Shown here piece after piece: positions 6,386-14,093 of a DNA stretch of 14,093 bases (positions are counted from its first letter, which is position 1; each line of letters starts with the position of its first letter). The translations under genes and the position numbers were made by a program. The notes under the pieces are model-generated. The model saw nothing but the letters and a program-made list of their open reading frames with translations, searched no databases and had not been told where the DNA came from. This stretch comes from Nitrospirota bacterium (lineage in GTDB: Bacteria; Nitrospirota; Thermodesulfovibrionia; Thermodesulfovibrionales; Magnetobacteriaceae), in assembly GCA_015233265.1 (NCBI GenBank), contig JADFXZ010000045.1, forward strand, positions 550 through 14,642, read 5' to 3'.

Positions 6386-7723
6386 ATGAAGAGCGCATTT
6401 GTTATCTCAGCCTTGCAAAGCGGCGCCGGTAAGACCACGACAGCCCTTGCCCTGATGGCAGCCCTAAGACGCCGGGGCCTCCGTGTGCAGCCGTTTAAGA
6501 CCGGCCCGGACTTCATCGACCCCGGCCTTCACCGTTGCCTGACGGGCGTAACCTCGTGGAATCTTGACAGATGGATGTGTGGCGATAACTATGTCAGGCG
6601 CATGTTTATAGAGAAATCACGAGGTGCCGATGTGTGCATCGTAGAGGGTGCTATGGGGCTTTTCGATGGCGGAAGGGCCTCGGCAGCCGAAACCGCAAAA
6701 TTTCTTGGCCTTCCGGTGATTGTTGCGCTTGACGTACGGGGGACAGCTGAGACCGCCGCCGTGTTCGTCAAAGGAATCGAGGCATTTGACCCAGAACTAT
6801 TGCTTGCCGGTGTAATTGTCAACCGGACTGCAAGCGTGAGGCATTACACGAGGGTCAAAGAGGCCATCGAGACTCACTGCACATGCCGTGTGCTTGGCTG
6901 CCTGCGCGTTGACCCTGCGATTGCCATGCCGGAGCGCCACCTCGGCCTCTACACTGCCGAAGACGGGGTGGTCAACGCTGACTTCGCCCAAAAACTTGCT
7001 GAGGCCGCCCAAAGCGGCATAGATATTGATACCCTGCTTTTGGCGGCTTCTGTCGATATTCCAGTTATCGATATACAGGTGCCGCCTCTGCTGCAACGCA
7101 CGGTGCGTGTAGGGGTTGCCCGCGACAGCGCCTTTTGCTTTTATTACGAAGATAATTTCGATTACCTGCGCGCCGCCGGCGCCCAGATAGTCTTTTTCAG
7201 CCCCCTAAACGACGAGAAAATCCCATGTGGCGTGGGGGCGGTCTATTTTGGCGGTGGCTACCCGGAACTCTACGCAAAGAGGCTTTCCTCAAACGCCGCC
7301 ATGCTTGCCTCCATCAGGGACTTCTTCATTAGAGGAGGGGCAATCTACGGCGAATGCGGCGGGTTTATGTACCTAACCGAGGGCATCGTTGACCTCACTG
7401 GGCGGGTCTTCCCAATGGCTGGCATATTTCCTGTAAAGACGAAAATGCAAAAGAAAAGGGTCAAACTCGGCTACAGAGAGGTAGTCCTCAGTGCGGATTC
7501 AATTCTGGGGGAAAATGGCGACACACTCAGAGGACACGAATTTCACTATTCGGCGATGGAGGTGATGCCGCAATCAGTGGAAACCATATATGACTGCGGC
7601 GAGGGCACAACCGGCTACAGGGTAAATAACTGCTGCGCCGGTTACGTACATCTGCACTTTGCAAGCAGCCCCAATGTTGCCGCGTCTTTTTATTTAGCAG
7701 CCGCCACAGGGGTCACTGCCTGA
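6386..7723 (+). CDS. cbiA: Cobyrinic acid a,c-diamide synthase CbiA
   Basis: This enzyme performs ATP- and glutamine-dependent amidation of carboxylates a and c of cob(II)yrinic acid (anaerobic route). 445 residues is close to the family norm of about 450. The N-terminal ATP domain (about 1-200) has P-loop QSGAGKTTT (11-19), FKTGPDFIDPG and the VEGAMGLFDG motif near residues 86-95. The C-terminal class I glutamine amidotransferase-like domain shows GGGYPELYA, nucleophile Cys in YGECGGFMYL, and the late GYVHLHFAS histidines. The start is fixed by a TAG just upstream; no clear Shine-Dalgarno is seen. It shares the cobalamin pathway with cbiK 5.7 kb away, but no B12 riboswitch precedes this gene. 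Its last 34 bp overlap the convergent glycoside hydrolase gene, leaving no room for a separate terminator. Confidence 0.95.
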   Translation: MKSAFVISALQSGAGKTTTALALMAALRRRGLRVQPFKTGPDFIDPGLHRCLTGVTSWNLDRWMCGDNYVRRMFIEKSRGADVCIVEGAMGLFDGGRASAAETAKFLGLPVIVALDVRGTAETAAVFVKGIEAFDPELLLAGVIVNRTASVRHYTRVKEAIETHCTCRVLGCLRVDPAIAMPERHLGLYTAEDGVVNADFAQKLAEAAQSGIDIDTLLLAASVDIPVIDIQVPPLLQRTVRVGVARDSAFCFYYEDNFDYLRAAGAQIVFFSPLNDEKIPCGVGAVYFGGGYPELYAKRLSSNAAMLASIRDFFIRGGAIYGECGGFMYLTEGIVDLTGRVFPMAGIFPVKTKMQKKRVKLGYREVVLSADSILGENGDTLRGHEFHYSAMEVMPQSVETIYDCGEGTTGYRVNNCCAGYVHLHFASSPNVAASFYLAAATGVTA

Positions 7724-9126
7724 GCCATAGGCTTATTATTGGTGGCTGCCGTAGCTTGATTAGCGGGTAGCTGCGCTGTGGCTGCCGCAACCGGCGCTGC
7801 AGCCTGAGCTGTAGGCTTTGCGGGGGCTTGCGCGGTCTGTGCATTTTTGGGCTTTAACCCCTCGGGGTAGTAGTTGTTCTGAGGATTCCAGAGCATCCAC
7901 CCATGGGAGCCAAACTGCTCCGCGGCGTTAATCTGCTCTCTGACTGGCGCTCCCTTGAAAAATCTCCTGTCCCATGCGTAATCTCTAAATGCCTGTATCC
8001 ATGGCCTGAACCGGTTTGGAGGCAGCTGAGTGCGCTCCTGCGCCCTCTTAAGCGATAGATAGACTATCTTATTAGGATTTGCAACAGGATTCTTATAGCC
8101 CGGGATTCCAAACTGAAACCCTGAGGGGTAGAGCATTGGGGAGAGGTAGTCGGGGACACCCGCGAGTTCTTCGAGTTTCTGTCCGATTTGCGTATCGTCT
8201 GCGTTCCAACATACGTAGCCGAATATGTCCGCCCCAAGATAGACATTATAGGGGGCAAGCCTCCTTTTGGCCTCTTGCAGAAACCCGGTGATTGCCTTTA
8301 CTCTGGCCTCCTCGGTGCTTGGCTTGGAGAACTTTGGTCTTAACGAATCGGGAAATCTCACATAATCGAACTGTATCTCGTCAAATCCGCTCTTTGCGGC
8401 CTCGATGGCTATGTCGATATTATAGTCCCACACCTCTTTCCTAAACGGGTCAACCCAGGCAAGCCTCTCTCTGTCACGCCAGAGGTCTCCACCCTGAGTC
8501 TTTACGGCAAGGCCATGCTTGGCCTGTGCCAGAGGGTTGTCCTTAAAGGTAACTATGCGGGCAATCATATATATGCCTTTGTCCTTAAATTGCTTGACCA
8601 TCTCCTTTAAGTCTTTAACAAGAATGACCTTCTGCCCGCCAACCTCAGCGGCAAGCGGTATGGAACTCTTGTAGTTCAACACGCCCCAGTCGGTTTTTAC
8701 ATCTATTACAAGGGCATTGAGCTCTGTGTCTTCTATGAGTTTCAGGGCTGAGTTTCGCAGCTTTTTACTCGATGCCCCGTACATGGATAAATATAGGGCC
8801 TTCGGCACAAATGGCCTCAACGGTATCTCTATTGCTGCGGTACCTGCGGTTGAAGGGACGTTGTCATTTTTGGCGTAACCGGGGGATTTGGCCGATATTT
8901 TGCTTGCCGGAGTTATTGGGGTATTGATGGCGGCAACCCCAGCGTCGTTGGTCACAATAGATGTGTTATCGACTAGTACGGTAGCGTTTTTAATGGGTTT
9001 TTTGGATATGGAGTCGATAACTTTAATGTCCTGCGCGTTGGCCTCGCTAAGTAAAAGCGCTGCCGTAAAGAGCGCCGCCGCAAAAAACCCGACAGTTGTC
9101 CTTTTCTTTCCGTCTACTTTTGGCAT
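7690..9126 (-). CDS. Exported putative glycoside hydrolase, DUF4015 (PF13200) type
   Basis: 478 residues. A signal peptide (1-31, ending ANA) is followed by a small beta domain resembling the carboxypeptidase-regulatory fold (about 33-105). The main TIM-barrel-like domain (about 108-425) has the family signature GFDEIQFDYVRFP (247-259), whose acidic residues are candidate catalytic groups. LYLSMYG at its start, DVKTDWG, and LSPMLYPSGF also fit. The last 50 residues are Ala/Gln/Pro-rich low complexity and probably disordered. The ATG follows GAGGGTGA by 7 nt. It lies 34 bp after the polysaccharide deacetylase gene on the same strand and is surely cotranscribed. Together they suggest processing of a surface polysaccharide, as in PgaB. 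The substrate is not known, and catalytic activity has been little studied in this family. Confidence 0.85.
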   Translation of the reverse strand: MPKVDGKKRTTVGFFAAALFTAALLLSEANAQDIKVIDSISKKPIKNATVLVDNTSIVTNDAGVAAINTPITPASKISAKSPGYAKNDNVPSTAGTAAIEIPLRPFVPKALYLSMYGASSKKLRNSALKLIEDTELNALVIDVKTDWGVLNYKSSIPLAAEVGGQKVILVKDLKEMVKQFKDKGIYMIARIVTFKDNPLAQAKHGLAVKTQGGDLWRDRERLAWVDPFRKEVWDYNIDIAIEAAKSGFDEIQFDYVRFPDSLRPKFSKPSTEEARVKAITGFLQEAKRRLAPYNVYLGADIFGYVCWNADDTQIGQKLEELAGVPDYLSPMLYPSGFQFGIPGYKNPVANPNKIVYLSLKRAQERTQLPPNRFRPWIQAFRDYAWDRRFFKGAPVREQINAAEQFGSHGWMLWNPQNNYYPEGLKPKNAQTAQAPAKPTAQAAAPVAAATAQLPANQATAATNNKPMAQAVTPVAAAK

Positions 9127-9160
9127 ATTTTGTCACCCTCTGTATTATTTTGAATTTTAA

Positions 9161-9937
9161 TCAATTCTCGTTTAACAACCTCTCAAACGACTTCCCCTGG
9201 TTCACATTCTCAAGAAGAAAGCGCGGTAGAGACATCATGTTATCGCCGCTTCTGACCGGACGCCGCTCGATAGAAAACGCGGCCACATATCCTGCCTCAG
9301 AGGCCTTGCCCATCAGATAGTCGTCATATATCCCGAATGGCCATGCAAGCAGGTCTACCTTTGTGCCAAACTCCTTCTCGAGCTTGTCCTTTGCCTTTTT
9401 TAACTGTGCGTCTACGAGTTTTTCATATTCCTTCTGGTCAAGTTTCTTTTTTTCTCTCTTGAAATTCGGATGCCAGTACGTGTGGGACTGAAGATCGAAA
9501 AGCCCGGTATCTTTTACCTCCTTGAGTTGGTTCCAGGTCATGGCGTATGAGGCGTTTGAGATGGCCGAAGGGTATATGAACAGCGTTACAGGTACTTGGT
9601 ATTTCTTTACAAGCGGCAGCATATCGGTATAGACAGACTTATGACCGTCGTCGGCGACGATGACTACTGAGTGTGCCGGAAGGGGCTTTTTATTTTTCAG
9701 GCTGTCAACGAGCTGCCTCAGCGGGATTACAGTGTAGCCTTTTTCTTTGAGATACTTCAGGTGTGACTCGAAAACAGGCGTCGTTATAGTCATACTGTCG
9801 GCAACTGTCGGCCCAAGCCGGTGGTAGAGCAATATAGGCACCCCGGTTGAGCTTTTATCAGTAGAGGCCGCCGCGTCACAGACGATAACCAACATAAACA
9901 CTACAGAAATTAATACAATCCAACGTTTCACTCTCAT
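9161..9937 (-). CDS. Exported polysaccharide deacetylase (carbohydrate esterase family 4)
   Basis: 258 residues with an N-terminal signal or membrane segment (about 5-24). The NodB-type domain (about 33-245) begins GVPILLYHRLG, typical of PgaB-like and YadE-like deacetylases. Motif 1 reads VIVADDG (D96, D97) where TFDDG is usual, so the catalytic base and metal ligand are kept. Motif 2 is SHTYWH (H152, H156), completing the metal triad. WPFG (199-202) fits motif 3. The enzyme is expected to remove N-acetyl groups from an amino-sugar polymer in the periplasm or outside. AAGGGGG precedes the ATG. It is the first gene of an operon with the glycoside hydrolase, behind its own promoter. Confidence 0.9.
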   Translation of the reverse strand: MRVKRWIVLISVVFMLVIVCDAAASTDKSSTGVPILLYHRLGPTVADSMTITTPVFESHLKYLKEKGYTVIPLRQLVDSLKNKKPLPAHSVVIVADDGHKSVYTDMLPLVKKYQVPVTLFIYPSAISNASYAMTWNQLKEVKDTGLFDLQSHTYWHPNFKREKKKLDQKEYEKLVDAQLKKAKDKLEKEFGTKVDLLAWPFGIYDDYLMGKASEAGYVAAFSIERRPVRSGDNMMSLPRFLLENVNQGKSFERLLNEN

Positions 9938-9968
9938 GACTCATACCCCCTTCTTAGTTAATCCCATT

Positions 9969-9997
9969 ATCATATACAAAAATTACAAATTCCGCAA
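9969..9997 (-). promoter_or_regulatory. Sigma70-type promoter of the deacetylase-hydrolase operon
   Basis: On the minus strand TTGCGG (9997-9992) and TATGAT (9974-9969) are spaced 17 bp apart. Transcription should start near 9962, about 25 nt before the ATG at 9937. Confidence 0.6.
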
Positions 9998-10064
9998 GCT
10001 ATTTGTTTTCGGGAAAAAAATATTTATCGATATGGCGTTGGTCGAGGATTTGTTGATTGTCCAA

Positions 10065-11684
10065 TTACTTATTATCCAATAGGGTCTGCGTTTCAGAGTA
10101 CCGGCTTAAATCTGCCGGGATAGTGGTAATGGGCAGCTTAACCGTGAACGTCGTACCGCGCTTTTGTTTTGTGCTGACAGTGATATGACCGCCGTGTTTT
10201 GCGATTATCCCCTGAGATACCGAAAGGCCAAGCCCCGTACCCTTTCCCTTGGTCTTCGTAGTGAAAAATGGGTCGAAGATGTGATGCAGTATATGGTCAG
10301 GGATGCCCTGTCCGAAGTCGGTTACTTTGACGGCTACGAAGTTGTCCTCATCGGCCATACTTACTTCTACTTTCAGGTGTCCGCCTTTGAGGGTTACATC
10401 GAGGGCGTTTAGGAGCAGGTTTAAAAATACCTGCTGAAGCTGGTGCTTGTCGCCATGTATGCGCGGCAGATTAGGCGCTACTTTGAGTTCGATATTAACA
10501 CCAGCAAGCTTTACCTGACTTCCAGAGATTTTTAATGTCTCCTCTAGCACGTCGCCAATAGCGATAGGCTCCATTATACTCTCGCTCTCGCGTGCAAAGT
10601 CAAGCAGGTTGCGAACGATGAGGCGCGCCCTTCCGGCCTCGTCAATCAGGTCTTTTATCATATCGAGGCGCTCCTCGTCCGACAGCTCGGAGTAGTCCTC
10701 AAGCAGCATATGGGCGGTCAGCGTTATATTGTTAATGGGATTATTAAGCTCGTGTGCAACACCTGCGGTCAACGTGCCCACTGCTCGCAGCTTATGGGAT
10801 TGAGAAATTATGGTCTGCTGTCTGTCATATTCCTTGACCAGCTGGTCAAGTACGCCGGAGAGGTCCGTGAATTCGTCCCTATAGAACTTTGATGATTGAA
10901 AATTCGAGTGCTTGCCAGATGATATCTGGCCCATATACACTGTAAAGCGGTTAAGCGTCCTTAATACCCTATACCCCATTAGATGAAAAATAAAGGTGAT
11001 AAACAAGATCAAAAACACAACCGCATATATATGAACCACACGAAACAGGAGCATCGTCTTATTCAGAGCATCCTGTTCCTTTCTCATCAGCCCCTTTGCC
11101 ACGGTAACCATTTCGCCTCCGAGGCTCTGAAGCTCCTCTTTAGTCTTTTCCTGTTTGAGCGATAATTCCTCAGAAGGTGTTGCTATTGCCTGAAGGTCTT
11201 CGAGTGTTTCGAGGAGCTTGCCGTATTTGTCTATTTTTGAGAGCAGTTCATTGCTTCCCACTATCTTTTTTATCTCGCCATAGTGTTCTAAGAACAGGTC
11301 CTTCAGCGCCCTTATATTTTGGTGTGCCTCCTTAATGCCGGCGCCTTTAAGCAGGAATTCCTTCTCGTAGCTGCGTGCCTCAAAGGTATGATAGACATAT
11401 TTATTGGAGACCTCGATGACCTCCAGGTTTCTATCCATCATAAGCAGCGTGGCAACGAGGGCTATGCCTATGGAAATGGCTATTACAAAGGCAAATACGA
11501 AACCTATATAGACGTGTGACTTAATTGTAAATCGTAGTTTATCAGGTTTCTTTGGCGTTTGCTCCGTAAGTTCGCCGTCTGTGGAGATGTCGGCAATGGT
11601 TTGCCTTTCTATTGCGGCATCGAGGACGCGTTTAAGGCGCTTCAGTGCACACTTATACCATCTGTCTAAGCAAGTATTAAACAT
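10065..11684 (-). CDS. Membrane sensor histidine kinase
   Basis: 539 residues. A basic N-terminal tail is followed by TM1 (about 57-82), a mostly helical sensor region (83-211), TM2 (about 212-236) and a HAMP-like linker (237-290). HisKA has the phospho-acceptor His311 in GVAHELNNPINN. The HATPase domain has an N box (LNLLLNALD, N426), G1 (DFGQGIPD), F box (FDPFFTTK) and G2 (GKGTGLGL), all intact. The HELNNP form is typical of NtrB-like kinases that act without a classical partner output. The sensor has no recognisable PAS or Cache motif, so the signal is unknown. No clear Shine-Dalgarno precedes ATG 11684. It follows the receiver gene by 73 bp on the same strand, so the two are probably one operon and a phosphotransfer pair. 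Confidence 0.93.
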   Translation of the reverse strand: MFNTCLDRWYKCALKRLKRVLDAAIERQTIADISTDGELTEQTPKKPDKLRFTIKSHVYIGFVFAFVIAISIGIALVATLLMMDRNLEVIEVSNKYVYHTFEARSYEKEFLLKGAGIKEAHQNIRALKDLFLEHYGEIKKIVGSNELLSKIDKYGKLLETLEDLQAIATPSEELSLKQEKTKEELQSLGGEMVTVAKGLMRKEQDALNKTMLLFRVVHIYAVVFLILFITFIFHLMGYRVLRTLNRFTVYMGQISSGKHSNFQSSKFYRDEFTDLSGVLDQLVKEYDRQQTIISQSHKLRAVGTLTAGVAHELNNPINNITLTAHMLLEDYSELSDEERLDMIKDLIDEAGRARLIVRNLLDFARESESIMEPIAIGDVLEETLKISGSQVKLAGVNIELKVAPNLPRIHGDKHQLQQVFLNLLLNALDVTLKGGHLKVEVSMADEDNFVAVKVTDFGQGIPDHILHHIFDPFFTTKTKGKGTGLGLSVSQGIIAKHGGHITVSTKQKRGTTFTVKLPITTIPADLSRYSETQTLLDNK

Positions 11685-11757
11685 CGCAATCTGCCAGCCA
11701 TTGCGTAATCATAATGTCTGCCGAAGCTGTTACCGATGCCAAAGCCATACAGGCCTG

Positions 11758-12168
11758 TTAATGAGGTTCTTGAGAGAGGGTTAGTTTTACGCCTTGTGCC
11801 TCTGCTGCCTTTATTATTACCATTCGCAGGTCTTCCGGCTTGAACGGCTTTGCAATGAAATCAAAGGCGCCTTTTTCCATGGCCTGGCGGGCAAGCTCCA
11901 TCATGGCATACCCGGTTATCATAATCACCTTTGTCCGCCTCGATTTATTCATTACATGCTCCAACACCTCAATGCCGTCTATCTCGTCCATGCGAATGTC
12001 TGTGACTACTACGTCAAACTCCTTCTCGTTTATTCGCTTTATCGCCTTTTGGGGGCTTTCAAAGACCTCCACCTCACAGCCCAGCTTCAGAAGGGCAGGC
12101 TTGAGGCGCTTACCGACAATCGGCTCATCATCAAGCAGAAGGACTTCAAACTTGTTATCTATCATCAT
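11758..12168 (-). CDS. Single-domain (CheY-like) response regulator
   Basis: This is a receiver domain without an output domain. In numbering from GTG 12174, the acidic pocket is D15, D16 and E17, the phospho-acceptor is D59 (VVTDIRM), the switch Thr is T87 (MITGY) and the conserved Lys is K109 (IAKPF). I prefer ATG 12168 (136 residues), because AAGG then lies 8 nt upstream; GTG 12174 would abut that site. Only about 15 residues follow the last receiver helix. Without an output domain it must act through a partner protein or as a phosphate relay. The kinase gene follows directly. Confidence 0.93.
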   Translation of the reverse strand: MMIDNKFEVLLLDDEPIVGKRLKPALLKLGCEVEVFESPQKAIKRINEKEFDVVVTDIRMDEIDGIEVLEHVMNKSRRTKVIMITGYAMMELARQAMEKGAFDFIAKPFKPEDLRMVIIKAAEAQGVKLTLSQEPH

Positions 12169-12221
12169 AAACACTACCTTAATAGCACCTGTGTTGTCAA
12201 GTAAAAATTAACATGGTGTCA

Positions 12222-12233
12222 CAGGGTAAACGC
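12222..12233. repeat. Family C single end upstream of the response regulator
   Basis: CAGGGTAAACGC differs by one base from the copy at 6226-6237. It lies 54 bp upstream of ATG 12168. No inverted partner is visible nearby. Confidence 0.4.
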
Positions 12234-12283
12234 ATTAGCAGCCCAATAGTCACAGCAGCCCTTATTGCGTCCATTCCGGACTA

Positions 12284-12498
12284 CAGACTGTGTCATAATA
12301 GATTCCGGAGATTGTTCATGCAAATTAGAATCATCCTGAGCCTGTCGAAGGATGCTCCTTTGTATATCATTTCTCCATAAATCGGCAATCCTTCGACAAG
12401 CTCAGGATGATTCGACAGGGTGATTTCAGATGAAGAATCATTTTTACTGTCTATTTAGTGAGTTTGATGTGGTTGGTTTTCTATTGTGACACAGTCTG
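12284..12498. repeat. 215-bp MITE-like element, family B, with nested family A palindrome
   Basis: The ends are 19-bp inverted repeats, CAGACTGTGTCATAATAGA on the left and its inverse with one change on the right (12480-12498). The interior has no ORF. The start ACTGTGTCA resembles, from memory, ends of IS256-type elements. No clear target duplication was found (flanks TCCGGACTA and CAAGCCGGT). A third end occurs at 14041. The remaining gap to 12616 shows nothing further. Confidence 0.65.
12329..12412. repeat. 84-bp palindromic repeat, family A copy 2
   Basis: Arms at 12329-12353 and 12388-12412 match those at 2057-2140 with the same arm sequence and total length. The spacer differs apart from GCTCCTTT. 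It lies inside the family B inverted repeats. Confidence 0.9.
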
Positions 12499-12616
12499 CA
12501 AGCCGGTAATGACGGCAAGGAACAAGGCAGTCTGCTTACATAGGCAATTTCTGCATGATTTATCAAGTGCGATTGCCCTGTAGAATTTAATGATCAGAAT
12601 TGAAAGTCTGAACGTT

Positions 12617-13834
12617 TTATTTTATTAAGTCAGTATACTGGAATGGGTCTATATCGTAGTGGGCTGGGTTTTCCCATGAGCTTATTTTACAGACCGTCTT
12701 AGAATCGGACAGGTCAATGTCAAGCGGTCTTAGAAACGCCCTTTTTTTGGCGTTCATGATAACCCGTACCGTAGGGTTTAAAAGACTTTCTTTGCCGGAA
12801 CCAATGACTACGCAAAGCCGGTGGTCGTCAAGCATAACTAAGGTGCCTATCGGATAAACGCCGACACATCTGATAAAGTGCTGTACAACTAATGGATTGA
12901 AATGGTACTGGCTCCATTCAAAGATTTTTCTTAGCGCGTCGGTAGATTGCATTCCTTTGTGATAACATCTATCTGATGTAAGGGCGTCGTATACGTCGAC
13001 AATGGCGGCCATTTGTCCATAAATCGACAGCCCTTCCCCTATTAACTTATTCGGATAGCCGGTGCCGTCATAGCGTTCGTGGTGCTGATGGGCAACCATG
13101 AGGGCAGGCTCAGGAATATTGGGAATCTGTTTAAGGATTTCATAACCTAATGTGACATGGTCCTTCATCTTTACAAACTCCTCGTCAGTTAGTTTACCGG
13201 GCTTATTAAGTATCTCATGAGGCACCTTCACCTTGCCGATGTCGTGCAAGAGAGCGCCAACGCCTATATCGTCCATCTCCTGCCTGCTTAAACCCAGGGA
13301 GTGACTCAGAGAGACCATCAGCACACAGGCGCTGACAGAATGGAAAAAAAGATACTCATCCATGGTTTTTATCCTGCTTAACCCAAGCAGCGCGTCCTTG
13401 TTCCTGAATATGGAGTCGGTCATCTTAGGGACTATCTGCTGTACGCTCTCCATAGATATCTGATTGCCGAGCCTTACGTCATGGAGGACATTTTTGATAG
13501 TCGCTTTGGCCTCATCCCGTATAGCGTTAGCTGTTTTTATCTCATCGCGCAACGAGACTTCGCGTAAAGGTTCTGCTAAGACTTCCACCTGCTTCATAAA
13601 TTTTGCATCGATTTCTTTCTTTACTTGTGCGGCTGAGGGGGCAGACTGGACATCGAGACCCTTAGATGTATCTATGGAGACCTCTTTGATGCCCATGTTT
13701 TGGATTTTCTGTATGACTTTTTCGCCGTCTATCTTAAACTTGCTGAATAAAAAATTATGCTCAATCCAGTCACAATTCAGGTCACAGATAAACATACCTG
13801 GTTTAAGCTCACTGACCGGAACCCTCTTTATCAA
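12617..13834 (-). CDS. HD-GYP domain protein, probable cyclic-di-GMP phosphodiesterase
   Basis: 405 residues from TTG 13834; residue numbers here use the 413-residue form from ATG 13858. The N-terminal DUF3391-type domain (about 9-90, KRVPVSELKPGMF) precedes a linker and the HD-GYP domain (about 160-330). The metal site is intact: H205-D206 in LLHDIGKV, H234, HQHHERYDGTGYP (257-269) and DVYDALTSDR (288-297). The full GYP signature argues for hydrolysis of c-di-GMP to pGpG or GMP. A C-terminal 80-residue beta extension follows. There is no membrane segment, so it is cytosolic. I prefer TTG because AGGAGG lies 9 nt upstream and the product then begins at the usual MIKRVPVSEL; the ATG has no ribosome site. 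It is monocistronic behind its own promoter. A link with the nearby receiver and kinase is possible but not shown. Confidence 0.94.
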   Translation of the reverse strand: MIKRVPVSELKPGMFICDLNCDWIEHNFLFSKFKIDGEKVIQKIQNMGIKEVSIDTSKGLDVQSAPSAAQVKKEIDAKFMKQVEVLAEPLREVSLRDEIKTANAIRDEAKATIKNVLHDVRLGNQISMESVQQIVPKMTDSIFRNKDALLGLSRIKTMDEYLFFHSVSACVLMVSLSHSLGLSRQEMDDIGVGALLHDIGKVKVPHEILNKPGKLTDEEFVKMKDHVTLGYEILKQIPNIPEPALMVAHQHHERYDGTGYPNKLIGEGLSIYGQMAAIVDVYDALTSDRCYHKGMQSTDALRKIFEWSQYHFNPLVVQHFIRCVGVYPIGTLVMLDDHRLCVVIGSGKESLLNPTVRVIMNAKKRAFLRPLDIDLSDSKTVCKISSWENPAHYDIDPFQYTDLIK

Positions 13835-13903
13835 TATTTGGGACCTCCTGCTATGCATCTAACAAGTCAAAATACAGCAATGGCAGCCACGACGATAGCG
13901 TAT

Positions 13904-13932
13904 ATAATACCACAGATGACACAGTAATACAA
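13904..13932 (-). promoter_or_regulatory. Sigma70-type promoter of the HD-GYP gene
   Basis: TTGTAT (13932-13927) and TATTAT (13909-13904) lie 17 bp apart on the minus strand, giving a leader of about 60 nt to TTG 13834. A family C repeat end starts 13 bp upstream of the -35. Confidence 0.6.
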
Positions 13933-13940
13933 GGAAATTA

Positions 13941-13980
13941 TTGCCCAGGGCAAACGCACTATTGCGTATTGTTGTTACAC
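13941..13980. repeat. Family C repeat end with 13-bp palindrome upstream of the HD-GYP promoter
   Basis: CAGGGCAAACGC (13946-13957) is identical to 6226-6237, and the following 20 bases stay similar (TGCGTATTGTTGTTAC versus TGCGAATTGTTATCAC). TTGCCCAGGGCAA (13941-13953) is also a perfect odd palindrome. No inverted partner lies in the window. Confidence 0.5.
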
Positions 13981-14040
13981 TGGATCATGGCTAATTCAAT
14001 AAGTAGTATTAATTCGCACTTAATCTGTCATTCATGCTAA

Positions 14041-14062
14041 CAGACTGTGTCACAATAGAAAA
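14041..14062 (+). repeat. Family B end, possibly the start of a second element leaving the window
   Basis: This is a 22-base exact inverted copy of 12477-12498 (core CAGACTGTGTCACAATAGA). The rest of the window to 14093 holds a C-run, T-run and G-run that could form half of a terminator (CCCCCT/AGGGGG), but it is cut off. Confidence 0.6.
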
Positions 14063-14093
14063 GCAGCCAGCCCCCCCTTTTTTCTTGAGGGGG

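Noticed and set aside
6256..6516. Minus-strand ORF of 86 codons
   Set aside because: Runs through the intergenic repeat and into the well-supported N terminus of cbiA on the other strand.
12174..12202. TTGACA as -35 of a promoter before the response regulator
   Set aside because: At 17 bp spacing the -10 would be GTAGTG, a poor match that overlaps the start region; TATTAA is only 10 bp away.
12477..14062. Composite transposon carrying the HD-GYP gene
   Set aside because: The repeat ends face the wrong way around for the gene to be inside the unit, and no transposase is present.

Overview
The window looks like a chromosomal segment of an anaerobic or microaerophilic Gram-negative bacterium. 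The evidence is an anaerobic-type cobalt chelatase (CbiK) and a CbiA amidase of the cobalamin pathway, an HD-GYP cyclic-di-GMP enzyme, several Sec-exported proteins, and one small ORF that reads best as a selenoprotein. A Nitrospirota- or Desulfobacterota-type host fits this mix. That is an inference from gene content, not proven by a marker.

Left part (1-2300). A cbiK gene runs off the left edge on the minus strand. It is preceded by a clear adenosylcobalamin riboswitch (698-860) and by a 19-codon ORF that overlaps the cbiK start by ATGA. On the plus strand a good sigma70-type promoter drives a dual-CxxC mini-protein with an in-frame TGA followed by a SECIS-like hairpin (1001-1168). Next come rpsT (ribosomal protein S20) and an exported chagasin-like (I42) cysteine-protease inhibitor. 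A palindromic repeat and a strong terminator separate it from the next gene.

Centre (2300-10000). A 1171-residue exported papain-like protease, convergent with the inhibitor, carries an Ig-like domain, three fibronectin III domains, a seven-repeat RCC1 propeller and two C-terminal beta repeats. After a 556-bp gap with an inverted repeat comes cbiA (plus strand). It overlaps tail to tail with a two-gene minus-strand operon: an exported polysaccharide deacetylase followed by a putative glycoside hydrolase (DUF4015 type). This pair resembles the two activities of PgaB placed on separate polypeptides.

Right part (10000-14093). A minus-strand pair encodes a CheY-like receiver and then a membrane histidine kinase. 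A repeat-rich gap follows, then an HD-GYP protein (minus strand, probably TTG start) behind a good promoter.

Three families of short dispersed inverted repeats occupy the intergenic regions, and one copy is nested inside another, which suggests MITE-like elements. The most interesting points are the candidate selenoprotein, the inhibitor/protease pair, the riboswitch with a coupled leader ORF, and a 12-bp repeat found upstream of three genes.
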